Numbered from the stretch's first letter, positions 12,116 through 25,675 are shown. The stretch is 64,000 bases of DNA from Asterias rubens (GCF_902459465.1 NC_047068.1:12361195-12425194); one strand, 5' to 3'. A program made the numbers and translations. Notes: a model not told the origin generated them from the sequence alone.

Positions 12116-12989
12116 ATCAGCAGACGGAGCCGGTAGCCGGAGCCCACATGGGGGTTTGAGAAAGACCCCTCGTCTAAAAACAGAAACCAAGGCATGCACG
12201 CCATTTTTACTTAAAAAGGAATTTCAAATTAATAACAAAACCTCATTCATGGCAGACGTATTAAATTGAGCACAAAGAAAGCAAATTGATCATTGAATTA
12301 CGTAAAAATTATGTGATTGTAAAATGTGTAGACTTTTCAAATGATTGGATTGGATTGGTCAACGCAAAATGGCAGAAATGAATTCAGGTACAAACAAAGT
12401 ATTTGTTCAGCTGCAAAAATCTTTTGCAAGAGTATAGTTAAAAATATCTTGGGACGGACAAAACATTATTAGATAACGATCCACCAATCCAGACAGCTGT
12501 GAACATCGAGAGCCAGTCATGCAAAAATCACACGATTTAGGAAAGAAGAAAAAAATCAGCCCGCATTTCGGCTCGGAATTCAAGGTAAATGGGCAGTGCA
12601 TCGGGAGATTGTATAGCACTTAAATGTCATATGGGCTGGAACTGAATTAACGCCTTGTGTTCGTTCGTCTCCTGGCAAGCACTGTAAGTTAACCTGCGGG
12701 GACCATTATGCACATACCTGGAATTGTTGTATAGCGGACACTTGGTGTGTAATGCTAGCAGTGTCTGTGTGCTCTTCGTACCATTATAGAACAATTGTTG
12801 GGGGGGGGGGGGTAGCTAACAGGTTGGCAGTGCTATCAGATACTCCCCGTATAACATTAGTATATCAATACAAATATTTCTTACGCATAATGGGGCCAGA
12901 CTACTATATTATAGTACATACTTTCCCTTCCGAATCTGTGCACATAATTTATAAAAAAAAATAAAAAAAAAAAAATCTTCATATGTGCA

Positions 12990-13315
12990 TTAAAGGGGCA
13001 TATTTGATTGGGCACTTTGGGCTATAAAAGCGTTGGAAAGGTATTTTAAAAGTAGAATATAATGATTCACATTTAATAACCCTCAAAACTGTCTTGGTTT
13101 TGCTTAATTACAGGACATATGGTCTTCTATTTGGTAGGACCATAGAGCAAGGGTTCTACTGGTTGAATTGCAAGCGGCAAATTTTGTATTTTTGTATCAC
13201 TAACTTGCCAAGTACGTGTACAATACACTTTACATGTAGGTGTTTTAGTGCTAAAAGAACTCTTTAAAATGATATGGAGCAATTCTAAACATTTCAAAGC
13301 ATAGTGCCCCTTTAA
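12990..13315. mobile_element. Palindromic MITE (AAAGGGGCA ends)
   Basis: Ends TTAAAGGGGCATATTTGATT and GCATAGTGCCCCTTTAA are inverted repeats; TAAAAGTAGAATATAATGAT inside recalls the MITE at 33458, so the two families are probably related. Confidence 0.7.
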
Positions 13316-14644
13316 GTAAATGCAGTGTGCTGCATTTATTGACAAAATTACCATTAGAGTTCAGCCACAGCATAAATAAACATTCGTAGGTATATAAAAA
13401 GGCCCTACAGTAATAAGGCTCTACAGTACTAGCAACAATAACCGTAGTATGGCCATACAAATGAACATGTATAATGTAGGGTCCTACTAAATAGCAATTT
13501 GAGCTTGGAGGCAAATGATGGCCAAAAGATCACCATGCCCAAATTAGAATTGTGTGGAATGTTAAATATACATGATGGACAGTACAATACAACAAAGTAT
13601 GAAGCCAAATGAGAATGTGTACTTGTAAACAGGCAACTGAAAGGCTGGTTTACAGGCAAAATGATTACCGAGCCCAATTGAGAATACACCACACATTTTT
13701 ATAAGGATGTAGCGTACACTGCATGTCTATCAGTAGTGATGTCTATGCGCGCAAACATTATCAAGGCCATTAAGAAAAATTAGCAGGAAACTATTTTTGC
13801 ACCCATCATCACAATGCATCATTGTCCCCTGTGTTTACATAATTACATCAAATGTTTTGAGCAACCTGTTTGTAAATAAAATATGACTCAAAATTATTCT
13901 ATATAAAAACAAACATCTTGATGCTTGGGACCCATGCACCTCACATGGCTGTGCATCATGTATACAGTACGAGGGTCTAATTGAAGGCTAATTGACCCAA
14001 GCAAGGTCAAATCATTCCCACCACAACACTTCAGCTAAAATATAAAGCAACATTTATGCACATTATCATATTAATGGCTCTTTCAATGTCCAATCTTAAA
14101 GGAAGTACTATTTTGTATTCTCCAGTTTCAATATGGGAGATTCGCATTACATTGCGCCCTCAAGCGGTTTGCGTGCAGCTGAGACGCCAAATTTTTGCAG
14201 TGCACCTTGGGAAAAGGTAGACAAGTTTTAAGTTGTCTCGCAGCACCCACCACATGGTCCAAATCATATGTGCTTACTTCAATTTGGCAATAGAAATAAG
14301 AACCCAGTATGGAAGACAGAAACATGTCTCAGGTGCAGTCGGCAATACATACAAATTAATCAGCAATAAAACAATTTAAGATGAAGAGATTGCATGGTAA
14401 AACACCAGCCTTTTGCCTAGTACATGAACAACCACCATGACCAGTGACAACCTGTAATGTACAGTTGAACCAATAAACTTCTCCAGATCTTTCATAAAAG
14501 AATGTGGGGCGATTATTGCAACATTTCAAAGTCCCTTCTGAAACAATTAAACCCCAAAGAATTAAATATTTAAGCTGATCTCCCCAGCTGCACATTCCCA
14601 TGATTGAAATAAGATTGTGTCTGTTGCAACATAACGTGCAGTGT

Positions 14645-15000
14645 ATTAAAGGCAGTGGACACTATTGGTATTACTCAAAATAATTATTAGCATAAAACCT
14701 AATGGGGATAGATTGATGGTATAACACATTGTGAGAAACGGCTCCCTCTGAAGTGTCATAGTTTTTGAGAAAGAAGAAATTTTCAAGAATTTGATTTTGA
14801 GACCTCAGATTTAGAACTTGAGGTCTCGAAATCAACCATCTAAACGCACACAACTTTGTGTGACAAGGGTGTTTTCTTCTTTCATTATTATCTCGCAACT
14901 TTGATGACCGATTGAGCTCAAATTTTCACAGGTTAGTTATTTTATGCATATGTTGAGATACACCAACTGTGAAGGCTAGTCTTTGACAATTACCGCTGGT
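14645..15000 (+). mobile_element. MITE family A, 3' truncated
   Basis: ATTAAAGGCAGTGGACACTA through GACAATTACC, then unrelated sequence. Confidence 0.85.
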
Positions 15001-15193
15001 CCCCTTCAAATTTTCCCTTAGTAAAAAGATTTGCTTAGCACCCTGAAAATGGGCCCATTTTCACAGATAGTTTACGTTTTTAAGCTGACTTACTTAGCAA
15101 AATTAGCAGGCAACCAGTCATGCGTAGTGTAGATTGTACAAGGTTTTAGCTGGTAACCTATTTAGTTTAAAAGATGAAATATGTAAGACTTAC

Positions 15194-15321
15194 TTCCTCC
15201 ATGTGCCAGCTTGTATAATAGCCGACTGCGCTGGTGACAGTGCCCCGTCCACTTCCATGCCGTCATCTGTCTCCGGGTCCGTCATCTGGGAGTAGCGAGC
15301 CCAGTCCGGTGACCCAGACAT
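15194..15321 (-). CDS. Candidate first coding exon, gene unknown
   Basis: An ATG at 15321 (minus strand) opens a 128-base frame that ends at a good donor (AA|GTAAGT). It encodes 43 residues starting MSGSPDWARYSQMTDPETDD, with a central acidic patch (DDGMEVDG) and ending TWRK. The region is free of the repeats that surround it and is GC-richer than its flanks, as expected for a real start exon. I do not recognise the family. No following exon with a matching phase could be found between here and 7150 on the minus strand. It may belong with the terminal exon at 6852-7147, but nothing in the sequence proves the link. The function is unknown. Confidence 0.5.
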
Positions 15322-18300
15322 GACCCTTGACCCTCTGTGTCACCCGTCAAAAAAGAATATTGCACGGCAAGTATCTCCCTGGTATCGGTGAGGTCTAGGG
15401 TTGCATATGACATGCAGAACAATCCCTTTTGCTTCCGCTAAGGACCAAAGCAAAATCTGTAGAGAGAGATATGAACAAAAACAAACACATGGTTATTCAT
15501 ATAGTATTAAGTTTTATACTGTTGGAAGGCCAATGATATGTAATAATAATAATAATGGACACTTAATAAAGCGTCGGCATCCGCCGCAAGTGGCGCGCAT
15601 GGCGCTACTCTACAAAAGAACTTCTATTATAAAGCAATGAAAGTAGCAAAAACAAAATAAGAAAATAAACTTAACAAAAAGATTCTCTATGAAAATGAGT
15701 TTTTAAACTGTTCTTGAATATGTTGAGTGATTTGGAGAGTTTCACAGTGTCCGGGAGGGCGTTCCAAAGCTTTGGTGCTCTGAAAACTTCTCTCCCCCCA
15801 TAGTTGTTTTTTCCTGGAGTAGTTTGTGTTTTGTAGATCATAAGCCACGATGTCCTGGGGTGTATATCTGCACAAGTACATTTACATTTTTTAAACTGTT
15901 AAACAAATAACTTGGCTGGTTCTTCTACTACCCTAAGACAATTCGTCTAATATAGGATTATGTTACGTATTGAAAGCTTGGGAAACTTGACAGTGATGCT
16001 TTTCAGTGGCGTTTCAAAATAATCGTTCCAGCCAGTTAATCCCAACCAAACAAAGTTTTCTCACGGTGGACAAAGTTCAAGTTGTTGTCTACATGTAGGG
16101 GTTTTGAGAATTTTCAGAATGTGAGGTTTGATGAGTTTCCTGTTGTGTTTAATTTGAACAAAAAATTCAAATTACAAGGATCAATAGGTATGTGTGTGTT
16201 ATTCAAAAAAAAAAAAAAAAAAAATGGAATGCATTTCATTTTTGCACTGTAGCAGAATAGGTTTACTCGGTGCAATCCGGCTTTTCCATTTCATTCTGCC
16301 GGGCATCCTGAAATGGAACAGTCCAGATATCACCCCGTGATTAAATTCTGCAACAGTGAATTCACATGCATCAAATTATTAATTTGTTTAACATGAGCCT
16401 TCCTTCCTAATTATTATAATTCTTCAAAAAACAGCTCTAAGTAAAAAAAAACAATTTCTTTTTAACATTCTCCTCAGAATCAGGAAGAACTTTTCTACTA
16501 TCAAGTACTATGAATCTTTTTGAGGTTCAACAAGGGAACATACCTTTGGTTTTTGGAACTGTTCGACTGTTTTAATCCTATACTAATGTATACAATAAAA
16601 CTAACCTGTGAAAAATATCAAAAAAATAGTTAACTGTCTGACGTTTTGATCCTAGCAGTAGTGGTTACCAAATGTATACGTTCCCTTTAAATCTTTTCAA
16701 ACCAAAACAACAATCCTTTACTCAAAGTTAGTTGTCTAGTAAAAACCCCACATACTCAAAGTTAGTTAACTAGTAAAAACCCCACATTATTTGTTTACTC
16801 CCACCTTTCAATCAGCAAACAGGAAGCTTAATTTAATTTCAAAAAGTGGTAGCATTTTTGAGATATCGCCGAAGATCCAGAGTGGTTTAGTCCATGCGGG
16901 ATGAATAATTTGTAATTGGAATACTTGAGAATCTGAGAAACAACTCTGAAAGGATAATTTTTTCTCTTTTTCTTCAAAGTGAAATTATTCTCAAAATGCT
17001 TAATACTATCCAAATCTACTGTACTTCTAACCAAACGTTGGAATAGTAATTTTTCTAAAGAGTGATTACCAAACGTATACCTTCCCTTTAATTCTTTCCA
17101 AAACCACACCGACAACTCCCTTCCTCATAATATATTTGTCAAGTAATTAACCACTATAATGATTTGTTTACTTCCATCTTCCAAACGGTAAACAGGAAAT
17201 AACAGCCAATAAATACAAAGGCGTGTCTGGGTACCGATTCAACCTGCGTACACACTGAACTAAGATGTGCGTTTACGCACGGTGCCTTCCACAGGTCATT
17301 ACTTCAAGATGTTCATGCGTAATGCGTAACCTTGAGGAGATAATTTTGTCCGACCCCATGGGGGATGCCGAGGGTTGGACTGTGAAGTCATAAGAAGAAA
17401 TCCATTTCGAAAAATGATCACGGTTAAAGTGGCAGTACATTAAGTCAAATGTGTGTGGTTAGGCTTACATGTGATATAAGAAACTATAGTTTTCTGTTGG
17501 TTGGCCAACGTCAAAAAGTCAAATTGCGCCTCATCAAATTTTAGGAATGAACTGAAAATTCTTAGTGAAAAAATGTATACCATTGAAATGTGATAATATC
17601 AAATTTTTGAATTTTGAAAACAAAAAAATGCGCTTGAAGGGTATTTTAAAAACACGGTGGCATTTTCATCAATTTTGACATGACTTTGAGAATTGTAATT
17701 TTTGTACTCCATTTTTATAAGGACTCTTCTATTGTAAAATAAGTGGATCACAAAACTCACATTTGGCCTTGGAGACAGTTTCTCTTTAATTACATACATG
17801 TACCATGGACATGTATTGTACAGTGCATCTCAGATGAACACATGTGTCCCTCTTACTGTGTCCAAGCACTCTTCAATCCAAACATGGAGGATTTTCCAAT
17901 GCAGGGAGGATCTAAACCATTCAAGTGGGTCTTACAAAACAGGGCTTCAATTTGAGTGAAATACCACAAAACAGCAGGGCTTTGTTTTGGCATTTTGAGC
18001 GAACCTGAATTCTTTCTACAGGTTCCGAATCAAAATAAGATTCTAATTCGGCCTTTATTTGAGTATAAGCACTAATAGAAGGTCGGTCTCATTTGTCATA
18101 TGGGTAGGTAGGATTCAATACAGAAGAGATATATTTAATCAGACTAAAAGTCAACATTTGACAAAAGTCAACTTTTTGTCTAATATTTTTATAAACATCT
18201 ATTAAATCTTTTTTAATAAAAAGTTATTTTGTTGTGAGGAATAATTGTTCAATTGTAAAAGTGAACAAAATTGTCCAATCAAGCCTGACTCAAGTCCAAG

Positions 18301-19185
18301 TCAGTTACTGCAAGTAGCTGACTATACAAAACACACTGATGCTACATGTAGGCCTACTAGTCTTCTCAAAACTGAGCAATATTCAAATTAACAAACAATC
18401 CCCAACTGAACTCTGCTAGCAGTGCTAGACATGAAAGTGACTCAAGGGGAGTGTATTTTTAGCCCCCACCCCCTCAAATAAACAAATAAAAACAGTCACA
18501 AAAGTTACACGCATTAAAACTTGTCTCATTAGCAATGAGTCATGTAACACATAAACAGTACATAATACAAAAAGACAAAACAACTGTATTAATGTAACTT
18601 TTAATGTAGTGCTGAACTCCAGATTACTGCCAAGGTAGTGCTTTTTCCCTTCCGTGTAGTTCAGAACAAAAAAACAGAACAAAAAAACAAAACCCCTAAG
18701 GGTCGAGAAAAAGTGACGCAGTTTATGTGTGTGCTATGAGACATTTCCTTCTGATACTCTCCCTATTTATAAATAGCATGTTAAACTAGTTTTAGACTCG
18801 AGGTTGGGAGGGGGGTGGGAATGAGTAACAAACAGATTGCTAGGAGAGGCATCTTTTGTCCTGTTGAAGATTTCCCTGTAGGTGCTGAATACCGCATCGA
18901 TTGGAAAATCCACGATGAGTGTAGGTTTTGAGTTTCTCAGTTGAGGAAAGTGATTCCATTTATACTTGGTTTCATACAATCTAATGTTCAATCCTAGGTT
19001 TGTCACTTAAAAGAGGAACTGCCCCAAATCGTGAAGTGAAGATATCGCCGAAAATCCGGAGCGATTATATCCATGTTGAATATTCCCTAATAATAATACA
19101 CGATCTGAGAAACATTACGCAGTATCTAAATGGCAGATGCACATTTTGCAGTGTGATCTGCATAGCCCCTGCAAGTGGTCAATAC
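15322..19185. other. Gene-free stretch
   Basis: Repeats and AT-rich sequence: an AATAAT run near 15541, a poly-A tract near 16206, a short duplication AAAGTTAGTTRWCTAGTAAA at 16725-16790, and decayed MITE pieces around 16660-17100. No coding exon recognised. Confidence 0.5.
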
Positions 19186-19563
19186 TAAGCTTGGGCGATA
19201 TCACGATATTATCGAATATCGCGATACCAATTTGGAAACAATTTCGATATTGGATCGATTTGGTTTTAATCGAAATATCGATATATCGCGATATATCGCG
19301 ATATAGCGTGATATTAATTAAATATCGCAATATCGCGATGTATTTCCTAGCTGAGACATCTTGCACCCCATAGGTTTGGAGTGAAACCAAAAGAATAGGT
19401 CATAAGAACACCCCTCTTGTGCTATGACTGTCTCTTCTACAACTTTCACTGGGAGTTTGAAGACTGATGATGTCAAATTTAATTAATCGCGATTATATCG
19501 AATATCGTGATATATTGTCGGCAATATATCGTGAATAAAATAAATCGATATCGCCCAAGCTTA
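19186..19563 (+). mobile_element. Non-autonomous hAT-type element, copy 1
   Basis: Terminal inverted repeats TAAGCTTGGGCGATATC and GATATCGCCCAAGCTTA, flanked by a perfect 8-bp duplication GTCAATAC (19178-19185 and 19564-19571). The 378-bp body is rich in GATATCG-type self-complementary repeats and codes for nothing. The 8-bp target duplication is the hAT-superfamily hallmark. Confidence 0.88.
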
Positions 19564-21188
19564 GTCAATACATTTAGTACATCTTATGAGCCCTGGCAAA
19601 TATTTACATCACACAAAATATTAGAATTTGAAACCTATGGGAGACTTTTGAGATGCTTGCCACAGTCAGCAGACATACTGGTCTTTTTTGGCGGCTCTGA
19701 GCGTGCGCGCACATGCTCAGTGGTGCGCACGTATGGTCTGAGCACGCGCACTACTGGTGAGAACTGTGAAAAAGGACCGTCCTACAGTCTCCAATTGGAC
19801 CAAAGTCCCCTAGAAAAATAGCAGTGCACACAAACAAACTGTGCCCCCCTCCCCCTTAAATGATAACTTAGTTTTGGCAATGCATGATCCATGCAGTTTT
19901 AATTGAATTGATTATTACTATTTATGCGACAAAGAAAGCAATGTATAGGCAGTGAACAATGAGCGTTGTAACTTGAAACGAAGAAAGTCGTACCTGAGGG
20001 AAATAGGTCAAAGGGTACACAAATATGTTATAATGGAAAGTTTTTTGCTTTTTCTAAAACAAACAACACAGAGTTTCGTGACTGACTGAATGTGATGTGT
20101 TTCACAGTTTCTGTTTCATATTAAAACAGCAGGGCAAAACTAAGCGGGATATGAGTAACATTTTGTATGTAAAATGGTACTTGATCAAGTAACTTACTAT
20201 ACTGGTGGTAAGCGTCATCTTGTAGTTATTTTTTGTAGCAACATTTTATGCTTTAAAAGCAGACTCCTTTGTTAAAATCCGTGGCATCAATACCTCCTTC
20301 CCGAAGGTGATCTTTTCTGCTTGACTTCCCATTAAAACTTGGTTTGTATACATGTCACAGGCGGAAACGCACAAAGTGCAAACAATAAAAATGTAACAGA
20401 CAATCAAATTACTCATTATAAGATTGATACTTTTTACAACTTCAAACTTACAACTGCCTACTTATTAATCAAAAGTTTACTCACATATTAATAAGCAGAA
20501 GAGCTTCATAAAATTGTCAAAATGCACAACCTCAGACGTCACTTTGTATCAAGTACACAGTAAAACTTACCCGTACTTGGTCAACGACGTACAATCTTCA
20601 CGATTTTACTAACAAACTATGTACTCATTGTCTGTCAGACTTTGCCCACTAAATATTTGCCACTGCCTGGCACACGTATCAGACGTAGACTGTAATGCCG
20701 GGTTGTCAGGAGTAGTGTATCCTAAACTAAGGTCATAGGGCCTAGTATCATTACCGGGACCTATATAGATCCAGGAGATTCCTTCAACTTGCAGGTTTGT
20801 AACGTCCTGTGCTTTACGCAGGATGATGACGACACGGAACAATTGATAATAAGTTACAGGGCAGTTTCCCCCCTTGTTGGCCTAGTGCCCTTACATTACA
20901 AGTACGGATGAAGCAAACAATAATTGTGATTCACTGAACGTGGCTTGCACACACCCTTGCCAATGCCAGTCAGTACCTGTAAGGTTAAGTTAACTGTCTG
21001 GTCTGCAAGACCGATGAGTGTGCGTAGAGTTTGACTTGAAAAAACAACAACAACAAAAACCGCCGTACACGATGATAATCAGTACTTTTAGATTGGAGAA
21101 ATTGAATACACTAAATATCAATTGCCCAGAATTTGTTTTCGAATGATAAAATGATGTCGTGTTCTAGACCTTATTTTAACCTTCCTAC

Positions 21189-21559
21189 TAAGCTTGGGCA
21201 ATACCAAGATATTATCGAATATCGCGATACTAATTTGGAAACGATTTCGATATCGGATTGATTTGGTTTTAATCGAAATATTGATATATCGCGATATATC
21301 GCAATATGTCGATTAAGTATTGCAATATCGCGATGTATTTCCTAGCTGAGACATCTTGCACCCCATAGGTTTGGAGTAAAACCAGAAGAATAGGTCATTA
21401 GAACACCTCTCTTATGCCATTGCCTGTCTCTTCTACAACATTCACTAGGAGTTTGAAGACTGATGATGTCAAATTTAATTAATCGCGATTATATCGAATA
21501 TCGCGATATATTGTCGCCGATATATCGTGAATAAAATAAATCGATATCGCCCAAGCTTA
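21189..21559 (+). mobile_element. Non-autonomous hAT-type element, copy 2
   Basis: Same family and orientation as the copy at 19186, 371 bp, with a different perfect 8-bp duplication, CTTCCTAC (21181-21188 and 21560-21567). The independent target duplications show two separate insertions rather than a segmental duplication. Confidence 0.88.
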
Positions 21560-21951
21560 CTTCCTACTGCAGGCCTTGAACTTCGCTCTTGAAAGGAAAC
21601 AGCAATTTTCCTCATGTAAGAAGCACTTCTATGAGGAAAGTTTAAAAAGCACCATAGCAAAAGAGCTTTGGGTGTTTTGGGTTATTTCGAAGCCTGCTAA
21701 CTGTATGATCATTTTGATAAATATCCTGTGGTTTTGAAATGACATTAGTGTACTGTGTAGTTTTAAACTGAGTCAGCCTGCCCTGCAATATGATATCATG
21801 TGGTGGTGAATGCATACTGACAAATTGCACAGTCAACCCTCCTACTGCCTGAGTCACAATTAAATACTGTGGTTTTGAATGATAGATTAAGCTATGCAGA
21901 ATGATCTACACAGTACACAGTCAACCCTCTTACTATGTGACCATTAAGTAA

Positions 21952-22876
21952 GTTCTCATGCCGAGTTGGCACAATCCATATCTTGAAACTAGGTTTAAAA
22001 GAATGAATCAAGAGATGGTAATTCTATGACTAATGTCACCACATTGAAGTTTGCGTCAGTGTGTCTCACTCAAAATTTGACGTCACAATTTAAAACGCGG
22101 TGAGCCAAACTAGAGTTTTCCAGTCACATAGTATTTTTGATTTCAAACATCACTTCATGCCAAGATTCAACCAGCCCCTCTTTTCTAGGTCAAATGAAAT
22201 CTCCGTCCGCTCTTAGGTACTTGAACTCTGCACCCTGATTTTAAAAATCCTTGAGCATTTACACATGAGATTGAAGTGTCGTCTATGATACACATCTAGT
22301 TATGTCTGGTACTTCTTTCAACCTTGACTTGCCAAGAGCTTTCCGAAGCTCAAAAGCACTACAACTGAACTCATTGTCTGTGTTACGTAGATTGGAACGA
22401 TAGATACATTGTACACTATGCTTCTGATGACACAGAACACGTTAAAAGTTTCAGTTCTCATGCCAAGTTGGCACAGTCCACATCTTGGAACTAGATTCAA
22501 AAGAATGAACCAAGAGATAGTGGTTCTATGTGTATGACTAATGTAACAACATTGAAGTCTGGTCAGTGGGTCTCAATCAAAGGTTTGACGTCACAAGTTA
22601 AAACGCGGCGAGCCAAACTTTTAATATATCGAACATCACTTCATAAAAAGATTGAACAAGCCCCCTTTTTTTCTAGGTCGAATGAAATCTCCGTTAATTC
22701 AAAGGAACTTGAACTATGCACCTTGAACTAACAAAATCCTTGAGCATTTAAACATGAGACTGAAGTGTCATCAATGATACACACCTTAGCTACGATGTCT
22801 CGTACTTCCTACAACCTTGACTTGCCAAGAGCTTACCGAAGCTCAAAAGCACTACAACTGAACTCATTGTAATACT
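21952..22876. repeat. Direct duplication, ~430-bp unit at ~500-bp spacing
   Basis: AGTTCTCATGCCRAGTTGGC at 21952 and 22452, then AACCAGAGATAG-like, TTTGACGTCACAA, AAAACGCGG and CTTGCCAAGAGCTT blocks repeat in order to about 22378 and 22876. Confidence 0.85.
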
Positions 22877-23147
22877 CATCCAAACCCTGAGGAAGTCTTG
22901 AATTAACGTTGCTTTTGACTTTCGCTGAAAACAAAACAACTGTTTCTTTGCAATTCGATTTGTGATAACAGCCATACAGTTTGTCACAAATTATACAAAC
23001 AAGATGTTGTCAATGGAAGCAAAGGAAAGATTTATGAATGAAGCTGGATAAAAACAATTGAAATTTCACGGTTCAGTTTTACTACAATGTGATTCAAATT
23101 TGGATAACAGTCAAACATTGACGGCTATTCTAATTATGAATTGACTT

Positions 23148-23520
23148 TTAAAGGGAAGGTACATGTTTGGTAATTACTGAAAACAAATATTAACTTAAAA
23201 ACTGACTTGGTAATGAGCATTGAAGAGCTGTTGATAGTATAAAACATTGTGAGAAACGGCTCCCTCTGAAGTAGCATAGACTTTGAGAAAGAGGTAATTT
23301 TTCACTAAAATAATAAAAGACTAGCCAGAGTCTTTTATTCCTATCTGAAAGCACACAAATTCGTCCAACAAGGGTGTTTTTTCTCTCATCATTTTCTCGC
23401 AACTTCGATGACCAATTTAGCTCAAATTTGTCACAGACTTGTTATTTTATGCTTTTGTTGGGATACACCAAGTGAGAAGACTGGTCTTTGACAACTACTA
23501 AACGTGTACCTTCCCTTTAA
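23148..23520 (+). mobile_element. MITE family A variant (AAAGGGAAGGTACA ends)
   Basis: TTTAAAGGGAAGGTACATGT and ACGTGTACCTTCCCTTTAA; the core matches family A. Confidence 0.85.
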
Positions 23521-24367
23521 ACTGAAATTATGACATCGACTATATAATTACTTCACTAAACAAATGACAAGCAAACATCCATTGAACTCTCCTACATGGA
23601 TGTAGTTTCTCATCAAGCGTAACCTCAAGCCATTTAATACCTAACATATTTTTATTTTAAGGTTCCTGTTTGATATAATGTACCTCTCTGGAATTACTGC
23701 CCTCATCGCATTGCAACCATTGGGAAAATATGCTTTGTAAATTCTATTATTAGGTATTAATAAAAAGTAACCCTCACAAGAAATATTTTATTTAGCAAAA
23801 ATTAAAACACGTTCTTGGTAGGGGACCACTTTTGATGTCAAGGGATCTTAGTGAATCAGACCGTAATGGAATCGGCAGCTACAGCTATGGCTCTGACTGT
23901 AGCTAAAAAGGGTGTTGCTAAGGACATCCTATAGGGCCTACTTCAATGCATGATGATACACAGCAATCCAGTTGTTGTAGCCAAAACCATAGCCACCAAT
24001 TAAATAGGGGGTTAAATTGTGAAACTTTGAAAACACTGAGCATGTACAAAGTATTTCAGTGCACCTGTACGTAATTCGTTTTTCAAGACTTTGAATTGAA
24101 CCAAAATTCATGTTTCTACAGACCAATGTTGAACTATATTCTTTCAAAGGGTTGAACAGAATTAAACTGAAAGTGGCTTTTACTGACTGCATTTAAAGTG
24201 ACAAATAAGCCAAACCAAGCCTCTTTTTATTCCCGATATCCTGTTTTTAAAGGAAATTATGTGAATTTCTACACCATGGAAGTCTACTTCAACCAGCAGC
24301 TGAGCGGCTGAGTTGATCCATGATGATCGAGAATACACAGTTAATAACAAAGTGCATCCTATGTTGA

Positions 24368-24390
24368 GGGGGGGGGGGGGGGGGGGGGGC
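24368..24390. repeat. Long G homopolymer
   Basis: About 22 G in a row. Other runs: G at 2309-2322, 4728-4745 (interrupted), 12799-12812 and 26119-26131, and C at 39920-39935. Confidence 0.9.
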
Positions 24391-25413
24391 AGGCCAGCAT
24401 GCTTCATTTTTGAAAGGGCAAGGGCATCAAGGCATTTTCTCCTTTGAAAAGGGCACCCTAGAGCATTTCAAGAGCATCTAGAACATTTCAAGGGCAACAA
24501 GGCCATGACCAAAGGGTATGGAGGCAATATCTTCTGTTGCCTCCTTTAAGTATCCTGGTGGGAGGGGGTTGTCTGAAATTCAATAGCAATATGATTGATG
24601 TGGATAGAACCTATGGCCGCAAAAGTATAGAACACATCCTAATTCATAGTAAATGTTGTTGTTATTTTCAATTTTGTATGATTTTAGAAAACATTTTAGG
24701 AGTGATGGAGGGTTCTGTTTAAAAGCTTTCTTTTTTTTTTTTTTGGGGGGGGGGGGGTTTGGAAGGGGCGGGGGGTCAAGTTTTCTACAGATTCTTATTA
24801 AGGTAAAGCTCTGAGAATGTTACACACTCATTAAGGTGATAGCTGAAAAAGGTAGAAAGAATACAGTCCGCTGTGTGGGTTTAATACCACTGCATCTACC
24901 CAACAAAAAGCACACATTGTACCTAAACAAAATGTGAGAATAAACAGCGATATATAAGAACATTCCAGTGATCAGAAAAGAAAATGTAATCGACAACAAT
25001 CTATGATCGTACATGCACGAACGCAGACGTCTTAGTTTAACACACAAAAAAGTACAGCAATGCTCTAGGTACTAGGTCTAGTTATCCAATTACTTGAGAC
25101 GAAACATTTATTATTTATTTACACTGTTATTTTGTTTATTCATTAACCGTTACAATTGTTGTGGTCAGGGGTGGTCATTACTCCTAGATAGAACTATGAG
25201 AAACATTGACCGTCCAAAATTTGGTCGAAATTAAAGAATCTATTAAAAAAAATAACAACAAACAAACAACTAACCAACCAAAGAACCAAACAAAAGACAA
25301 CAAAAAACAAGATCAACAAATAAGAAGGATAAAACACTATTAAAATGAAGTGCTTTATTATAGTGTAGTGCAACAATCGACATTCTCCTACTACTACTTC
25401 TACTACTAGTACT

Positions 25414-25535
25414 ACTCCTAGAACTATGAGGTTCGTTCAGCTATCGTCTCCTGTTGAACTATGAGGTTTGTGCGACTATCGTCTCCCGTAGTTACGGGAG
25501 ACGATAGCTGAACGAACCTCATAGTTCTAGGAGTA
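25414..25535. repeat. Large palindrome (foldback) with internal imperfect repeat
   Basis: ACTCCTAGAACTATGAGGTT at the left is matched by its complement ending at 25535; the inner arms (CAGCTATCGTCTC and GAGACGATAGCTG) also pair. The left arm contains a second degenerate copy of its own sequence. Confidence 0.85.
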
Positions 25536-25609
25536 CACTAGGTCTAGAACTAGTAATGAATGGACGTTCGTTCCACTATCGCCACTACATGGAGACGTTA
25601 TCGGAACGT

Positions 25610-25675
25610 ACTTCTAGAAACTATAATAAGGCTCCCCCCATGAGCTCACGGGGGAGCATTATAGTTTCTAGAAGT
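25610..25675. repeat. Perfect-stem hairpin, 66 bp
   Basis: ACTTCTAGAAACTATAAT pairs with ATTATAGTTTCTAGAAGT, and GCTCCCCC pairs with GGGGGAGC, leaving a small loop around ATGAGCTCA. It sits between weaker outer arms (GTTCGTTCCA near 25566 and TGGAACGAAC near 25679), so the whole of about 25565-25690 is a nested palindrome. Confidence 0.88.

Noticed and set aside
19507..19821. 104-residue plus-strand frame
   Set aside because: Starts inside the hAT-type element and runs into unrelated repeat sequence; no protein-like composition.
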